Of a stretch of DNA of 26,631 bases, positions 7,624-14,538 are shown piece by piece. The notes beneath the pieces were generated by a model that was given only the letters and a program-made list of their open reading frames with translations, had not been told where the DNA came from and did not search any database. The position numbers were made by a program, and so were the translations under genes. This DNA comes from Muribaculaceae bacterium (GTDB lineage Bacteria > Bacteroidota > Bacteroidia > Bacteroidales > Muribaculaceae): contig JAIDTS010000012.1 of NCBI GenBank assembly GCA_029060585.1, forward strand, positions 1 through 26,631, given 5' to 3'. Positions within the stretch are counted from its first letter, which is position 1. Each line of letters begins with the position of its first letter.

Positions 7624-8682
7624 TTAGAAGGTGTATGATATTCTGAAATCGATTGTCGGATAGACGGGTATCGCCTTCATCAGGCTCATGTAGGTGTCGA
7701 CCTTGCCGCGCAGGTTCACCAGATCGTTGAGGACTGTCCCGTCGTGGGTAGTGACTTTCGGGACACCTCCCCAGAACTGCACGCCTGCGTCTACCGAAGC
7801 CTGCCATTTGCCGTCGGGGCTGAGTGCGCCTCCGTAGCCGAAGCCGAGGTAGGGCCGGAAACGGTTTACCTTCGCCCTTGCGCTTACAGTGCCGTCCTTG
7901 TCGGGCATCATCATGTAGGGCGTGCCGTCCTTATGGTCGCCCACGTGGACGCCCAGCTGACCCATAGACAGGAACTTCTTCTGGAGTTCCTCCATCATGG
8001 GACCATTGAGGTATTCGTTGTCGAGAGAGGGAATGCCGGTGATTTCATACAGGAAATGAGGATTCTCATAGACGTTGTCGAGAAAATCCTCCGAAGTTAT
8101 TCCTCGGTAGAGACGGTCATACATGTTGAGGGCCAGCAGCGAAGGCATCTCAGACATGGCGTTGATGCTCTTTCCCGCGGACGAGCCTCCGACGAAGAAT
8201 CCGGCTGTGAAATGCCAGTGCCGGTTGTTCTGGAAGGGATAGACGTCTACGAGGAGGCGGAAAGTGGTCATCGTCGGTTTAGACTCCATCCTCACGTTCT
8301 GGTCTATCGTCATTCCGCTCATGTTATACATCATCTCCTGTATCCTGTCGAATTTGTCGTTGACCTGGCCGTCAACATAGCTCGCCATTCCGAAATTCAT
8401 GGGGATGGTGAACTGCGGCATCACGTCGAAACCAATGCGGAGCTTCGTCCATTTCGTCATCGGAGAAGCCACTTCGAGGCCAAGACCAGTAGTGCCGATG
8501 TTGGCAGCTACCTCTATCCTGTTGAATACACCGTGGCGGTCCATTTTCTCGATGATTGATTCCGGTCGGTCGTCCGGACCCTTCACCTTACTCGGAAATG
8601 TGTAGGTGGAAAGCTGTGCGGAAATGCATGCGGGAAATATGGCTGCTATGAGCGAGATTGCTATTGTCAGTGTTTTCTTCAT
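7624..8682 (-). CDS. Outer-membrane beta-barrel protein of unknown function
   Basis: A 352-residue exported protein. The signal peptide MKKTLTIAISLIAA ends near CISA|Q. The mature part alternates amphipathic strands (NRIEVAANIGTTGLGLEVA, KLRIGFDVMPQF, TTFRLLVDVYPF, HWHFTAGFFVGG, FRPYLGFGYGGAL, WQASVDAGVQFWGG). It ends DFRISYTF, and a terminal Phe is usual for BamA-assembled outer-membrane barrels. A long polar insert at about 185-260 would form a surface loop or plug. No specific family is recognised. It is the first gene of a minus-strand pair with DUF2851 and has a consensus -7 box 27 nt before its ATG. Confidence 0.75.
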   Translation of the reverse strand: MKKTLTIAISLIAAIFPACISAQLSTYTFPSKVKGPDDRPESIIEKMDRHGVFNRIEVAANIGTTGLGLEVASPMTKWTKLRIGFDVMPQFTIPMNFGMASYVDGQVNDKFDRIQEMMYNMSGMTIDQNVRMESKPTMTTFRLLVDVYPFQNNRHWHFTAGFFVGGSSAGKSINAMSEMPSLLALNMYDRLYRGITSEDFLDNVYENPHFLYEITGIPSLDNEYLNGPMMEELQKKFLSMGQLGVHVGDHKDGTPYMMMPDKDGTVSARAKVNRFRPYLGFGYGGALSPDGKWQASVDAGVQFWGGVPKVTTHDGTVLNDLVNLRGKVDTYMSLMKAIPVYPTIDFRISYTF

Positions 8683-8708
8683 AATTGTGTATGATGTGTT
8701 TGAACGTG

Positions 8709-8716
8709 CAAAAATA
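8709..8716 (-). promoter_or_regulatory. Bacteroidetes -7 box for the barrel/DUF2851 unit
   Basis: On the minus strand this reads TATTTTTG, matching TAnnTTTG, 26 nt upstream of the ATG at 8682. No convincing TTTG -33 element is seen at the usual distance, so the assignment rests on the -7 box alone. Confidence 0.5.
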
Positions 8717-8831
8717 ACTAATTTTTTTGAAACTCGGATTATAATTGATGATAAAAGGGAAAAATATCACATGATTATAAATAATTTTAGCCTTGAAAGT
8801 GTTTAAATTATGATAGAAGAAAATTAATAAA

Positions 8832-9770
8832 ATGAAAAATATAGGAAAAACAGGTAGGGCCGGGCATATGCGCGGGGCGTGGGAGCCCGACCGCATCCTG
8901 CGACGTGAGAACAAGGGGGAGGCGGATGTTCCCTTGTTAGAGTTTATGGCAGCCTCTCTTCCCGACGCCAAGCGCGGCGACCTCAAGAAGTGGCTAAAGT
9001 TCGGGCATGTTGCCGTCGACGGACAGGTCACATCGGCGTTCGACGCTCCCGTTGTCTCCGGCGGAGTGGTGGAGCTCAATTTCACGCGTCCCTTCGTGGT
9101 CTTCCGCCATCCGAGACTGAGACTCGTCTATGAGGACGACGACATCATCGTAGTAGACAAGGGCTATGGTCTTCTTTCCGTCGGTACAGATTCCTCGAAA
9201 AAGAGCAGCGTGGAGACTGCTTACAGCATACTTCGTGAATATGTAAAGCAGAAACATCCATCCAACAAGATATTCATCGTCCATCGTCTTGACCGTGACA
9301 CTTCCGGCCTCATGGTCTTCGCCAAGACTATGGAGGCGAAGGATGCCCTGCAGCACAACTGGAACAATATGGTGCTCGAGCGCAAATACGTAGCTCTTCT
9401 CGACGGTGAACTTGAGAAAGACAGCGGCGAGGTGCGCAGCCATCTTGCAGAGACCGTGCAGCACGAGGTATATTCCACCGAAGAGCCCTCCGAAGGAAAG
9501 CTCGCCGTCACCCGCTACCGTGTGCGCCGTAAGGGCAAGGGTCGTACTCTCGCGGAGTTCTCCCTCGATACGGGGAGAAAGAATCAGATCCGTGTTCATG
9601 CCCGCGACCTTGGATGCCCGATCACCGGCGACAAACGCTATGGCAACGGAAGCGGTCCGCTCCATCGCCTCGCCCTGCATGCCGAGACCTTACGCTTCGC
9701 CCATCCCGTCACCCGGCAGGATATGAACTTCACGAGTCCCGTACCTCCTATTTTCAATAAATTCGTATAA
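8832..9770 (+). CDS. RluA-family RNA pseudouridine synthase
   Basis: A 312-residue enzyme that isomerises uridine to pseudouridine in rRNA or tRNA. Residues about 33-85 form an S4-like RNA-binding domain (LLEFMAASLPDAKRGDLKKWL). The catalytic core follows: YEDDDIIVVDKGYGLLSV, the signature HRLDRDTSG with catalytic Asp154, RKYVALLDG, and the late motif GRKNQIRVHARDLGCPITGDKRYG. The RNA target cannot be assigned from sequence. The chosen ATG follows an AT-rich leader; the first 18 residues are basic and may be a poorly conserved extension. The next gene starts 59 nt later, across a heptamer array. Confidence 0.9.
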   Translation: MKNIGKTGRAGHMRGAWEPDRILRRENKGEADVPLLEFMAASLPDAKRGDLKKWLKFGHVAVDGQVTSAFDAPVVSGGVVELNFTRPFVVFRHPRLRLVYEDDDIIVVDKGYGLLSVGTDSSKKSSVETAYSILREYVKQKHPSNKIFIVHRLDRDTSGLMVFAKTMEAKDALQHNWNNMVLERKYVALLDGELEKDSGEVRSHLAETVQHEVYSTEEPSEGKLAVTRYRVRRKGKGRTLAEFSLDTGRKNQIRVHARDLGCPITGDKRYGNGSGPLHRLALHAETLRFAHPVTRQDMNFTSPVPPIFNKFV

Positions 9771-9780
9771 TCCTAAATAC

Positions 9781-9829
9781 AAAACGTCCATCGTAAAACG
9801 TAAAACGTCCAACGCAAAACGCAAAAACA
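9781..9829. repeat. Heptamer array (AAAACGT type) abutting a start codon
   Basis: Seven consecutive 7-bp units with no spacer bases end exactly at the ATG at 9830. AAAACGT occurs three times, with one-off variants AAAACGC, CCATCGT, CCAACGC and AAAAACA. The array is A-rich on the coding strand and carries TAA at unit junctions of the GT/AAA type. Its unit differs from the ATTAAT type but the period and position are the same. Confidence 0.85.
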
Positions 9830-10639
9830 ATGTCAAATCATTTCGACTATATGCCCAAGCCTGAAGGCTGGGTGCCTCCGGTAGAGGAAACGTCGGCCGT
9901 AGGGGACCCCGCTCCTTCGACCGATGAGGCGGTAGCAGAGACTCCCGCAGCGGTTGCTCCGGAGCCGGAGAGCGCGAGAACCGATGATGACGCTCCGGTG
10001 CAGCCTGAAGACAACACTCCCCTCGAGAGGCTGGTCACGCGGTGTGCCAACGTCATTTCGTGGGTTTTCGTTCCCTTGCTGATGCCGGTCTACGGTATTC
10101 TTCTGATCTTCACCCTTTCGTTCCTGTCTTATGCTCCGTTTCATACCAAACTGGTGTTCACCTTGATAGTTTTTGGGGCAAACTTCCTTGTGCCGATGAT
10201 CCTTGTGCTCCTGCTCAAGAAGATGGGGCTCATCGACGACATAGGACTCAATGGCAGAAAGGAGCGCATGATTCCTTATATCATCACCATCGTCTGCCTT
10301 GCAGGCACGGGGCTCTTCCTATATATGAAGTCGGCACCCGTATGGGTGGCCATGTTCTATGTCGGTGGTGCGCTTGCGGGACTCATCAACCTGCTGGTCA
10401 ATTTCCGTTGGAAGATAAGCGCGCATGCTGCCGGAATTGCAGGATTGGTGGCGATGCTGCTTCAGGTGATAAAGGAAGGCCCTTCGGCCCAGGATATGGC
10501 ATGGTGGCTTGTCGGAGCGATAATGACGGCCGGTCTTCTCGGGAGCGCGCGGATCTGGCTCGGGCGTCACACCCTGATGCAGGTGCTCGCCGGATCGGCA
10601 GTCGGCTTCCTCTGCGTATGGGGACTCTCCCTCTTTTAA
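9830..10639 (+). CDS. PAP2-like integral membrane protein with acidic N-terminal tail
   Basis: A 269-residue membrane protein. Residues 1-65 are Pro/Glu/Ala-rich and probably disordered in the cytoplasm. From about 72 on, six hydrophobic segments follow. Motifs resemble the PAP2 phosphatase superfamily: GRKERMIP (143-149) stands where the K...RP motif belongs, SAHAAG (197-202) matches the SGH motif, and SARIWLGRH...LAG (239-255) matches SR-x5-H-x3-D. The position of the last Asp is Gln251, so the catalytic triad is incomplete by classical criteria. PAP2 enzymes act on lipid phosphates such as undecaprenyl pyrophosphate; here activity is uncertain. The heptamer array ends at its start codon, and an inverted array begins in its stop codon. 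Confidence 0.75.
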   Translation: MSNHFDYMPKPEGWVPPVEETSAVGDPAPSTDEAVAETPAAVAPEPESARTDDDAPVQPEDNTPLERLVTRCANVISWVFVPLLMPVYGILLIFTLSFLSYAPFHTKLVFTLIVFGANFLVPMILVLLLKKMGLIDDIGLNGRKERMIPYIITIVCLAGTGLFLYMKSAPVWVAMFYVGGALAGLINLLVNFRWKISAHAAGIAGLVAMLLQVIKEGPSAQDMAWWLVGAIMTAGLLGSARIWLGRHTLMQVLAGSAVGFLCVWGLSLF

Positions 10640-10671
10640 TGATTAATTATTAATGATTAATGATAAATTCT
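10637..10671. repeat. Inverted heptamer array starting in a stop codon
   Basis: Units TAATGAT (three copies) and TAATTAT run in 7-bp phase from the TAA stop of the PAP2-like gene, followed by a degenerate unit. It is the reverse complement of the ATTAATM-type array at 10793-10827, so the two flank the spacer as an inverted pair. Confidence 0.8.
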
Positions 10672-10769
10672 GAGTTGCTAATCTTTGATGATTGGTTGTC
10701 AGGATAGAGAATTTATTTTGAGGAATGGGATTTTTTTATTAATTTCGCATCTCATAATGCGGTTCGCTT

Positions 10770-10777
10770 TAATTTTG
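10770..10777 (+). promoter_or_regulatory. Probable -7 box before the DUF3467-cysS-ispG run
   Basis: TAATTTTG matches TAnnTTTG. It sits in the loop of a possible hairpin with arms ATGCGG (10757-10762) and CCGCAT (10781-10786). A weak TTTC lies 23 nt upstream. The rest of the spacer between the two heptamer arrays (10672-10792) shows no gene. If used, transcription would begin just before the array that precedes the DUF3467 gene. Confidence 0.4.
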
Positions 10778-10792
10778 GTTCCGCATCATATA

Positions 10793-10827
10793 ATTAATCA
10801 TTAATAATTAATCATTTATCATTAGAT
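10793..10827. repeat. Heptamer array (ATTAATM type) before the DUF3467 gene
   Basis: Five 7-bp units in phase (ATTAATC twice, then ATTAATA, ATTTATC and ATTAGAT as variants) end 3 nt before the ATG at 10831. Bases 10800-10823 are identical to 4313-4336. Confidence 0.85.
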
Positions 10828-10830
10828 ACG

Positions 10831-11115
10831 ATGGCACAGGAAAATCAGAATCAGCTTCAGATCCAGCTCAGCCCCGAAGTGGCAGCCGGAAAATACTCCA
10901 ACCTCGCTATGATCGGCCACAGTTCGAAGGAATTCCTCATCGACTTCATCTTCGCAGCTCCCGGAATGCCGCAGGCTCCCGTAGTGAGCCGCGTGATCAT
11001 GAATCCGGAAAACGCCAAGCAGCTCATGTATGCCCTCACAGACAATGTCCGCAAGTATGAGGAGAAGTTCGGTGAGATCGTACGTCAGAACGGCCCGGCT
11101 CCCAGCAACAACTAA
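10831..11115 (+). CDS. DUF3467 family protein
   Basis: A 94-residue soluble protein of the DUF3467 family, function unknown. It contains [19 protein letters not shown], then [13 protein letters not shown] and [19 protein letters not shown], and ends in an amphipathic helix ([16 protein letters not shown]). It has no signal peptide and no cysteine. The family is small and common in Bacteroidetes, where no role is established that I know of. cysS starts 31 nt downstream, so both probably lie on one transcript. Confidence 0.88.
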   Translation: MAQENQNQLQIQLSPEVAAGKYSNLAMIGHSSKEFLIDFIFAAPGMPQAPVVSRVIMNPENAKQLMYALTDNVRKYEEKFGEIVRQNGPAPSNN

Positions 11116-11146
11116 TCCCCCCAACCTCACAATCCAACTACCCTCC

Positions 11147-12628
11147 ATGCTCTACATCTACAACACCCTAAGCCGCATGAAGCAGCCGTTCAAGCCCCTT
11201 CACGAAGGGCGGGTCGGCATGTATGTCTGCGGCCCCACGGTCTACGGAGACGCCCATCTCGGCCATGCGCGCCCTGCCATCACTTTCGATATACTCTTCC
11301 GCTACCTAAGGCATCTCGGCTACAAGGTGCGCTATGTGCGTAATATTACCGATGTCGGGCATCTCGAGCACGACGCCGACTCAGGCGAGGACAAGGTGGC
11401 GAAGAAGGCGCGTCTCGAGCAGTTGGAGCCGATGGAGGTGGTGCAATACTATCTCAACCGCTACCATCACGACATGGAGGCCCTCAACGTGCTTCCCCCG
11501 AGTATCGAACCCCACGCCTCAGGCCACATAATCGAGCAGATCGAATACATAAAGAAGATTCTCGAGGCCGGTTATGCCTACGAGAGCCAGGGTTCCGTAT
11601 ATTTCGACGTGGCCAAATACAATAAAGACCACCGCTACGGTAAACTCTCCGGACGCAACATCGATGATCTACTCTCCACTACCCGCGAGCTCGACGGACA
11701 GGACGAGAAGCGCAATCCCCTCGACTTCGCCCTCTGGAAGAAGGCTGCCCCGGAGCACATCATGCACTGGCCCTCACCCTGGAGCGAGGGCTTTCCGGGC
11801 TGGCATCTCGAATGCTCTACGATGGGGGAGAAGTATCTCGGAGAGGAATTCGACATCCACGGCGGCGGCATGGACCTCATGTTTCCCCACCATGAGTGCG
11901 AGATAGCGCAGAGCGTGGCCGCCAAGGGACATGACACCGTGCGCTACTGGATGCACAACAACATGATCACCATAGCCGGCAAGAAGATGGGCAAGAGCTA
12001 CGGCAACTTCATCACTCTCGAGCAGTTTTTCAAGGGAGAGCATCCGCTCCTCTCGCGACCTTATTCCCCGATGGTGATCCGTTTCTTCATCCTCCAGGCC
12101 CAGTACAGGAGCACAGTCGACTTCTCCGACGCGGCCCTTCAGGCTGCAGAGAAGGCTCTCGAGAAGATGCTCGACGGTTACCGCCGTCTGCAGGCACTAC
12201 AGCCTGCTGAGAAATCAAACGTGGAACTTCCCGATTTTGCCGCGAAGTGCTATGAGGCGATGGACGACGACCTGAACACGCCGATGGTGATCGCCGAGCT
12301 CTTTGACGCATGCACGTATATCAACAAGGCCACCGACGGACAGATCACCCTCTCAGCAGAAGACATAGAGAAACTTAAAGATCTCTTCCAGACATTCCTC
12401 GTAGATCTTCTCGGCATCCGAGTGGAAGGAGGCTCAGCCGATGGAGATTCCGCTGAAAGGAAAGCCTTTGAAGGTGCCGTCGACCTTCTGATGGACGTGC
12501 GTAAGAACGCCAAGGCCGCAAAGGACTGGACCACAAGCGATCTTATCAGAGACCGCCTAGCCGCGCTCGGCTTCGACGTCAAGGATACGAAGAACGGCGT
12601 CGAGTGGAAAATCAGAAATAATTCATAA
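11147..12628 (+). CDS. cysS: Cysteine--tRNA ligase
   Basis: A 493-residue class I aminoacyl-tRNA synthetase that charges tRNA-Cys. The N-terminus LYIYNTLSR leads to [16 protein letters not shown], holding Zn ligand C28 and the HIGH motif as HLGH (37-40). Further Zn ligands are C223 in WHLECSTM and H248/E252 in [10 protein letters not shown]. The KMSKS loop is KMGKS (280-284). The C-terminal DALR and anticodon-binding helices include [13 protein letters not shown]. The frame is open from 11030, but the extra 39 residues are just the DUF3467 gene read in another frame, so ATG at 11147 is chosen. Its last codons and TAA lie inside a heptamer array that runs on to ispG. Confidence 0.96.
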   Translation: MLYIYNTLSRMKQPFKPLHEGRVGMYVCGPTVYGDAHLGHARPAITFDILFRYLRHLGYKVRYVRNITDVGHLEHDADSGEDKVAKKARLEQLEPMEVVQYYLNRYHHDMEALNVLPPSIEPHASGHIIEQIEYIKKILEAGYAYESQGSVYFDVAKYNKDHRYGKLSGRNIDDLLSTTRELDGQDEKRNPLDFALWKKAAPEHIMHWPSPWSEGFPGWHLECSTMGEKYLGEEFDIHGGGMDLMFPHHECEIAQSVAAKGHDTVRYWMHNNMITIAGKKMGKSYGNFITLEQFFKGEHPLLSRPYSPMVIRFFILQAQYRSTVDFSDAALQAAEKALEKMLDGYRRLQALQPAEKSNVELPDFAAKCYEAMDDDLNTPMVIAELFDACTYINKATDGQITLSAEDIEKLKDLFQTFLVDLLGIRVEGGSADGDSAERKAFEGAVDLLMDVRKNAKAAKDWTTSDLIRDRLAALGFDVKDTKNGVEWKIRNNS

Positions 12629-12662
12629 TGCATAATTCATAATGCATAATTTATAATGCATA
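12621..12662. repeat. Heptamer array (ATTCATA/ATGCATA) linking cysS to ispG
   Basis: Six 7-bp units alternate ATTCATA (or ATTTATA) with ATGCATA, making three 14-bp repeats. The array starts within the last codons of cysS, includes its TAA stop (12626-12628) and ends exactly at the ATG at 12663. ATGCATA units also create three upstream ATGs, each soon followed by a stop. Confidence 0.9.
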
Positions 12663-14282
12663 ATGATGAGCAAGTATAATTATAAGCGGCGTAAATCCTC
12701 TGTGGCCAAGGCCGGCCGTGTCGAGATCGGTGGTGACAATCCGATCCGTATCCAGTCGATGTGCAACACCAACACCAACGACACGGAGGCCAGTGCCGCC
12801 CAGTCGCTGCGCATCGCGGAGGCCGGCGGCGAACTCGTGCGTCTCACAACACAGGGCGTCAAGGAGGCTTCCAACATGGCCAACATCAAGAAGGCCCTGC
12901 TGGAGGCCGGATGCGACGTGCCCCTCGTGGCCGACGTGCACTTCAATCCTAACGCAGCCTTCGAGGCCGCCAAGACATGCGACAAGGTGCGCATCAATCC
13001 CGGCAACTTCGTGGATGCCGCCCGCACTTTCGTCAAACTTGAGTTCACCGACGAGGAATACGCTCAGGAACTTGAGAAAATACGCTCGAAGTTCGTTCCT
13101 TTCCTCGACCTATGCAAGGAAAATGGCACGTGTGTGCGTCTTGGCGTCAATCATGGCTCACTGTCAGACCGCATCATGAGCCGCTACGGCGACACCCCGG
13201 CGGGTATGGTTGAGTCTGTCATGGAATTCCTGCGCATAGCCCGCGAGGAGGATTTCGACAATATAGTGATTTCCGTCAAGGCCTCCAACGTCACTGTGAT
13301 GGTGGAGACCGTGCGTCTCCTTGTCGAGACCATGGAAAAGGAAGGCATGAGCTTTCCTCTTCATCTCGGTGTTACTGAAGCAGGCGACGGCGAGGATGGC
13401 CGCATCAAGAGCGCGGTGGGAATTGGCACCCTGCTCAGCGACGGCATAGGCGACACCATCCGAGTCTCCCTCAGCGAGGATCCGGAATGTGAGATACCCG
13501 TCGCAGTCAAGCTGCGCGATTACATCGCGGGCCGTGCCGGCCATGAACCTATCCCCGAGCCTGAGACTGTCGTTCCGGGTAAGGCACGCGAATATGCTGA
13601 TCCGCTGCCATATGCCGAGTTCCCGGTAATGGATGTCGATTTCACTCTGCAGCCCGACTGGCACTACGTATCCACTGCCATGGAGCCTCATCTCTTTGAT
13701 GATCATCTCCCTGTGGTGCTCACTACGTCTTCCGACAACCGCCCCGGAGCCTTCCGCAGCTGGATTGACCGTTTCGTGGCTCTCGGCGGAAGGAATCCGG
13801 TGGTTGTAATGATGGGATTCCTTACCACCAACCTTGAGGATCTTCAGGTGGAGGCAGCGGCCGATTTCGGTCCGCTTCTGCTCGACGGTTACGCTTCCGG
13901 CATCGGAATCGTTGCGTCTGAGAAGTTTACGAAAGATGAGGTGAGGAGTGTAGCGCTCGGAATCCTGCAGGCTGCCCGCCTCAGGATTTCTAAGACTGAA
14001 TACATCGCATGTCCCGGTTGCGGCCGAACTCTCTTCGACCTTCAGAAGACATTGGCCGAAGTTAAGGCCAACACCGCTCATCTAAAAGGATTGAAGATCG
14101 GCGTGATGGGTTGCATCGTCAATGGTCCCGGCGAGATGGCGGATGCCGACTACGGATATGTCGGAGCAGGTCCCGGGAGGGTCTCCATATATAAAGGTAA
14201 GACCCTCGTCAGGAAAAATATCCCGGCGGAAGAGGCGCTTCCCGCCCTCCTGCAGCTGATAGAAGAGGATGAGAAATTTTAA
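12663..14282 (+). CDS. ispG: (E)-4-hydroxy-3-methylbut-2-enyl-diphosphate synthase, three-domain form
   Basis: A 539-residue [4Fe-4S] enzyme of the MEP pathway that turns MEcPP into HMBPP for isoprenoid synthesis. The N-terminal TIM barrel (about 14-290) includes GGDNPIRIQSMCNTNT, ADVHFN, RINPGN and GVTEAGDGEDGRIKS. The C-terminal iron-sulfur domain carries C450 and C453 in CPGCGRT, C484 in MGCIVNGPGE, and the cluster ligand E491. Between them lies an insert of about 140 residues (300-440). That makes it the long form also known from plants and Chlamydia, and usual in Bacteroidetes; many bacteria have only about 360-400 residues. ATG at 12663 or the adjacent ATG at 12666 may be used. It follows cysS across the heptamer array. 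Confidence 0.96.
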   Translation: MMSKYNYKRRKSSVAKAGRVEIGGDNPIRIQSMCNTNTNDTEASAAQSLRIAEAGGELVRLTTQGVKEASNMANIKKALLEAGCDVPLVADVHFNPNAAFEAAKTCDKVRINPGNFVDAARTFVKLEFTDEEYAQELEKIRSKFVPFLDLCKENGTCVRLGVNHGSLSDRIMSRYGDTPAGMVESVMEFLRIAREEDFDNIVISVKASNVTVMVETVRLLVETMEKEGMSFPLHLGVTEAGDGEDGRIKSAVGIGTLLSDGIGDTIRVSLSEDPECEIPVAVKLRDYIAGRAGHEPIPEPETVVPGKAREYADPLPYAEFPVMDVDFTLQPDWHYVSTAMEPHLFDDHLPVVLTTSSDNRPGAFRSWIDRFVALGGRNPVVVMMGFLTTNLEDLQVEAAADFGPLLLDGYASGIGIVASEKFTKDEVRSVALGILQAARLRISKTEYIACPGCGRTLFDLQKTLAEVKANTAHLKGLKIGVMGCIVNGPGEMADADYGYVGAGPGRVSIYKGKTLVRKNIPAEEALPALLQLIEEDEKF

Positions 14283-14291
14283 CAAAAAATC

Positions 14292-14356
14292 AACAAAGTA
14301 GACCGAACATTATAGGGAATGCTTTGTTATAGATGAGTAAAGTGGCGTTTTTTTTT
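14292..14356 (+). terminator. Possible weak terminator after ispG
   Basis: A 7-bp inverted repeat, AACAAAG at 14292-14298 and CTTTGTT at 14322-14328, is followed after about 19 nt by a run of nine T (14348-14356). The stem is AT-rich and the T run is distant, so this is a weak call. Confidence 0.3.
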
Positions 14357-14364
14357 CATATTTT

Positions 14365-14397
14365 TTTGTGAAAATTGAAAAAAAAGTATTAATTTTG
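14365..14397 (+). promoter_or_regulatory. Strong Bacteroidetes promoter for the lipoprotein/OmpA pair
   Basis: TTTG at 14365-14368, a 21-nt spacer, and TAATTTTG at 14390-14397 match the major sigma (ABfr-type) consensus at both boxes. Transcription would start near 14403, leaving a leader of about 135 nt before the ATG at 14539. This agrees with the highly expressed look of the two genes downstream. Confidence 0.8.
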
Positions 14398-14538
14398 CAG
14401 TCGTTTATGTAGAATGTCGCATAAATTGATACTTCGACTTGCATACTATAGGAGACTACAGGTATGTCAATGAGATTCCGCTTAATTAGATAGTATACTA
14501 ACAAAATAACAATTATCAATAACTTAAAATTACCAGAG

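Noticed and set aside
7744..8559. 271-codon plus-strand frame opposite the barrel-protein gene
   Set aside because: His/Val/Glu-rich shadow of the minus-strand gene, which has a real signal peptide and barrel pattern.
8782..8789. TAATTTTA as -7 box for the pseudouridine synthase gene
   Set aside because: The last base deviates from TAnnTTTG and no -33 box is present at the right distance.
8588..9085. 165-codon minus-strand frame crossing the start of the pseudouridine synthase gene
   Set aside because: Spans the AT-rich spacer and the opposite strand of a well-supported gene, without any family features.
11030..11146. Upstream extension of cysS
   Set aside because: It overlaps the DUF3467 gene in another frame; the CysS family begins at the LYIYNTLSR stretch (ATG 11147).
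4302..12662. Heptamer arrays as a CRISPR array
   Set aside because: Units are contiguous 7-mers without spacers, and no cas genes are near.
13164..14081. 305-codon antisense frame within ispG
   Set aside because: Fully covered by ispG, with no recognisable domain; a by-product of codon bias.
14507..14527. Possible sixth heptamer array (TAACAAT, TATCAAT) before the coiled-coil lipoprotein gene
   Set aside because: Only two clear units and 11 nt from the start codon; too weak to include.
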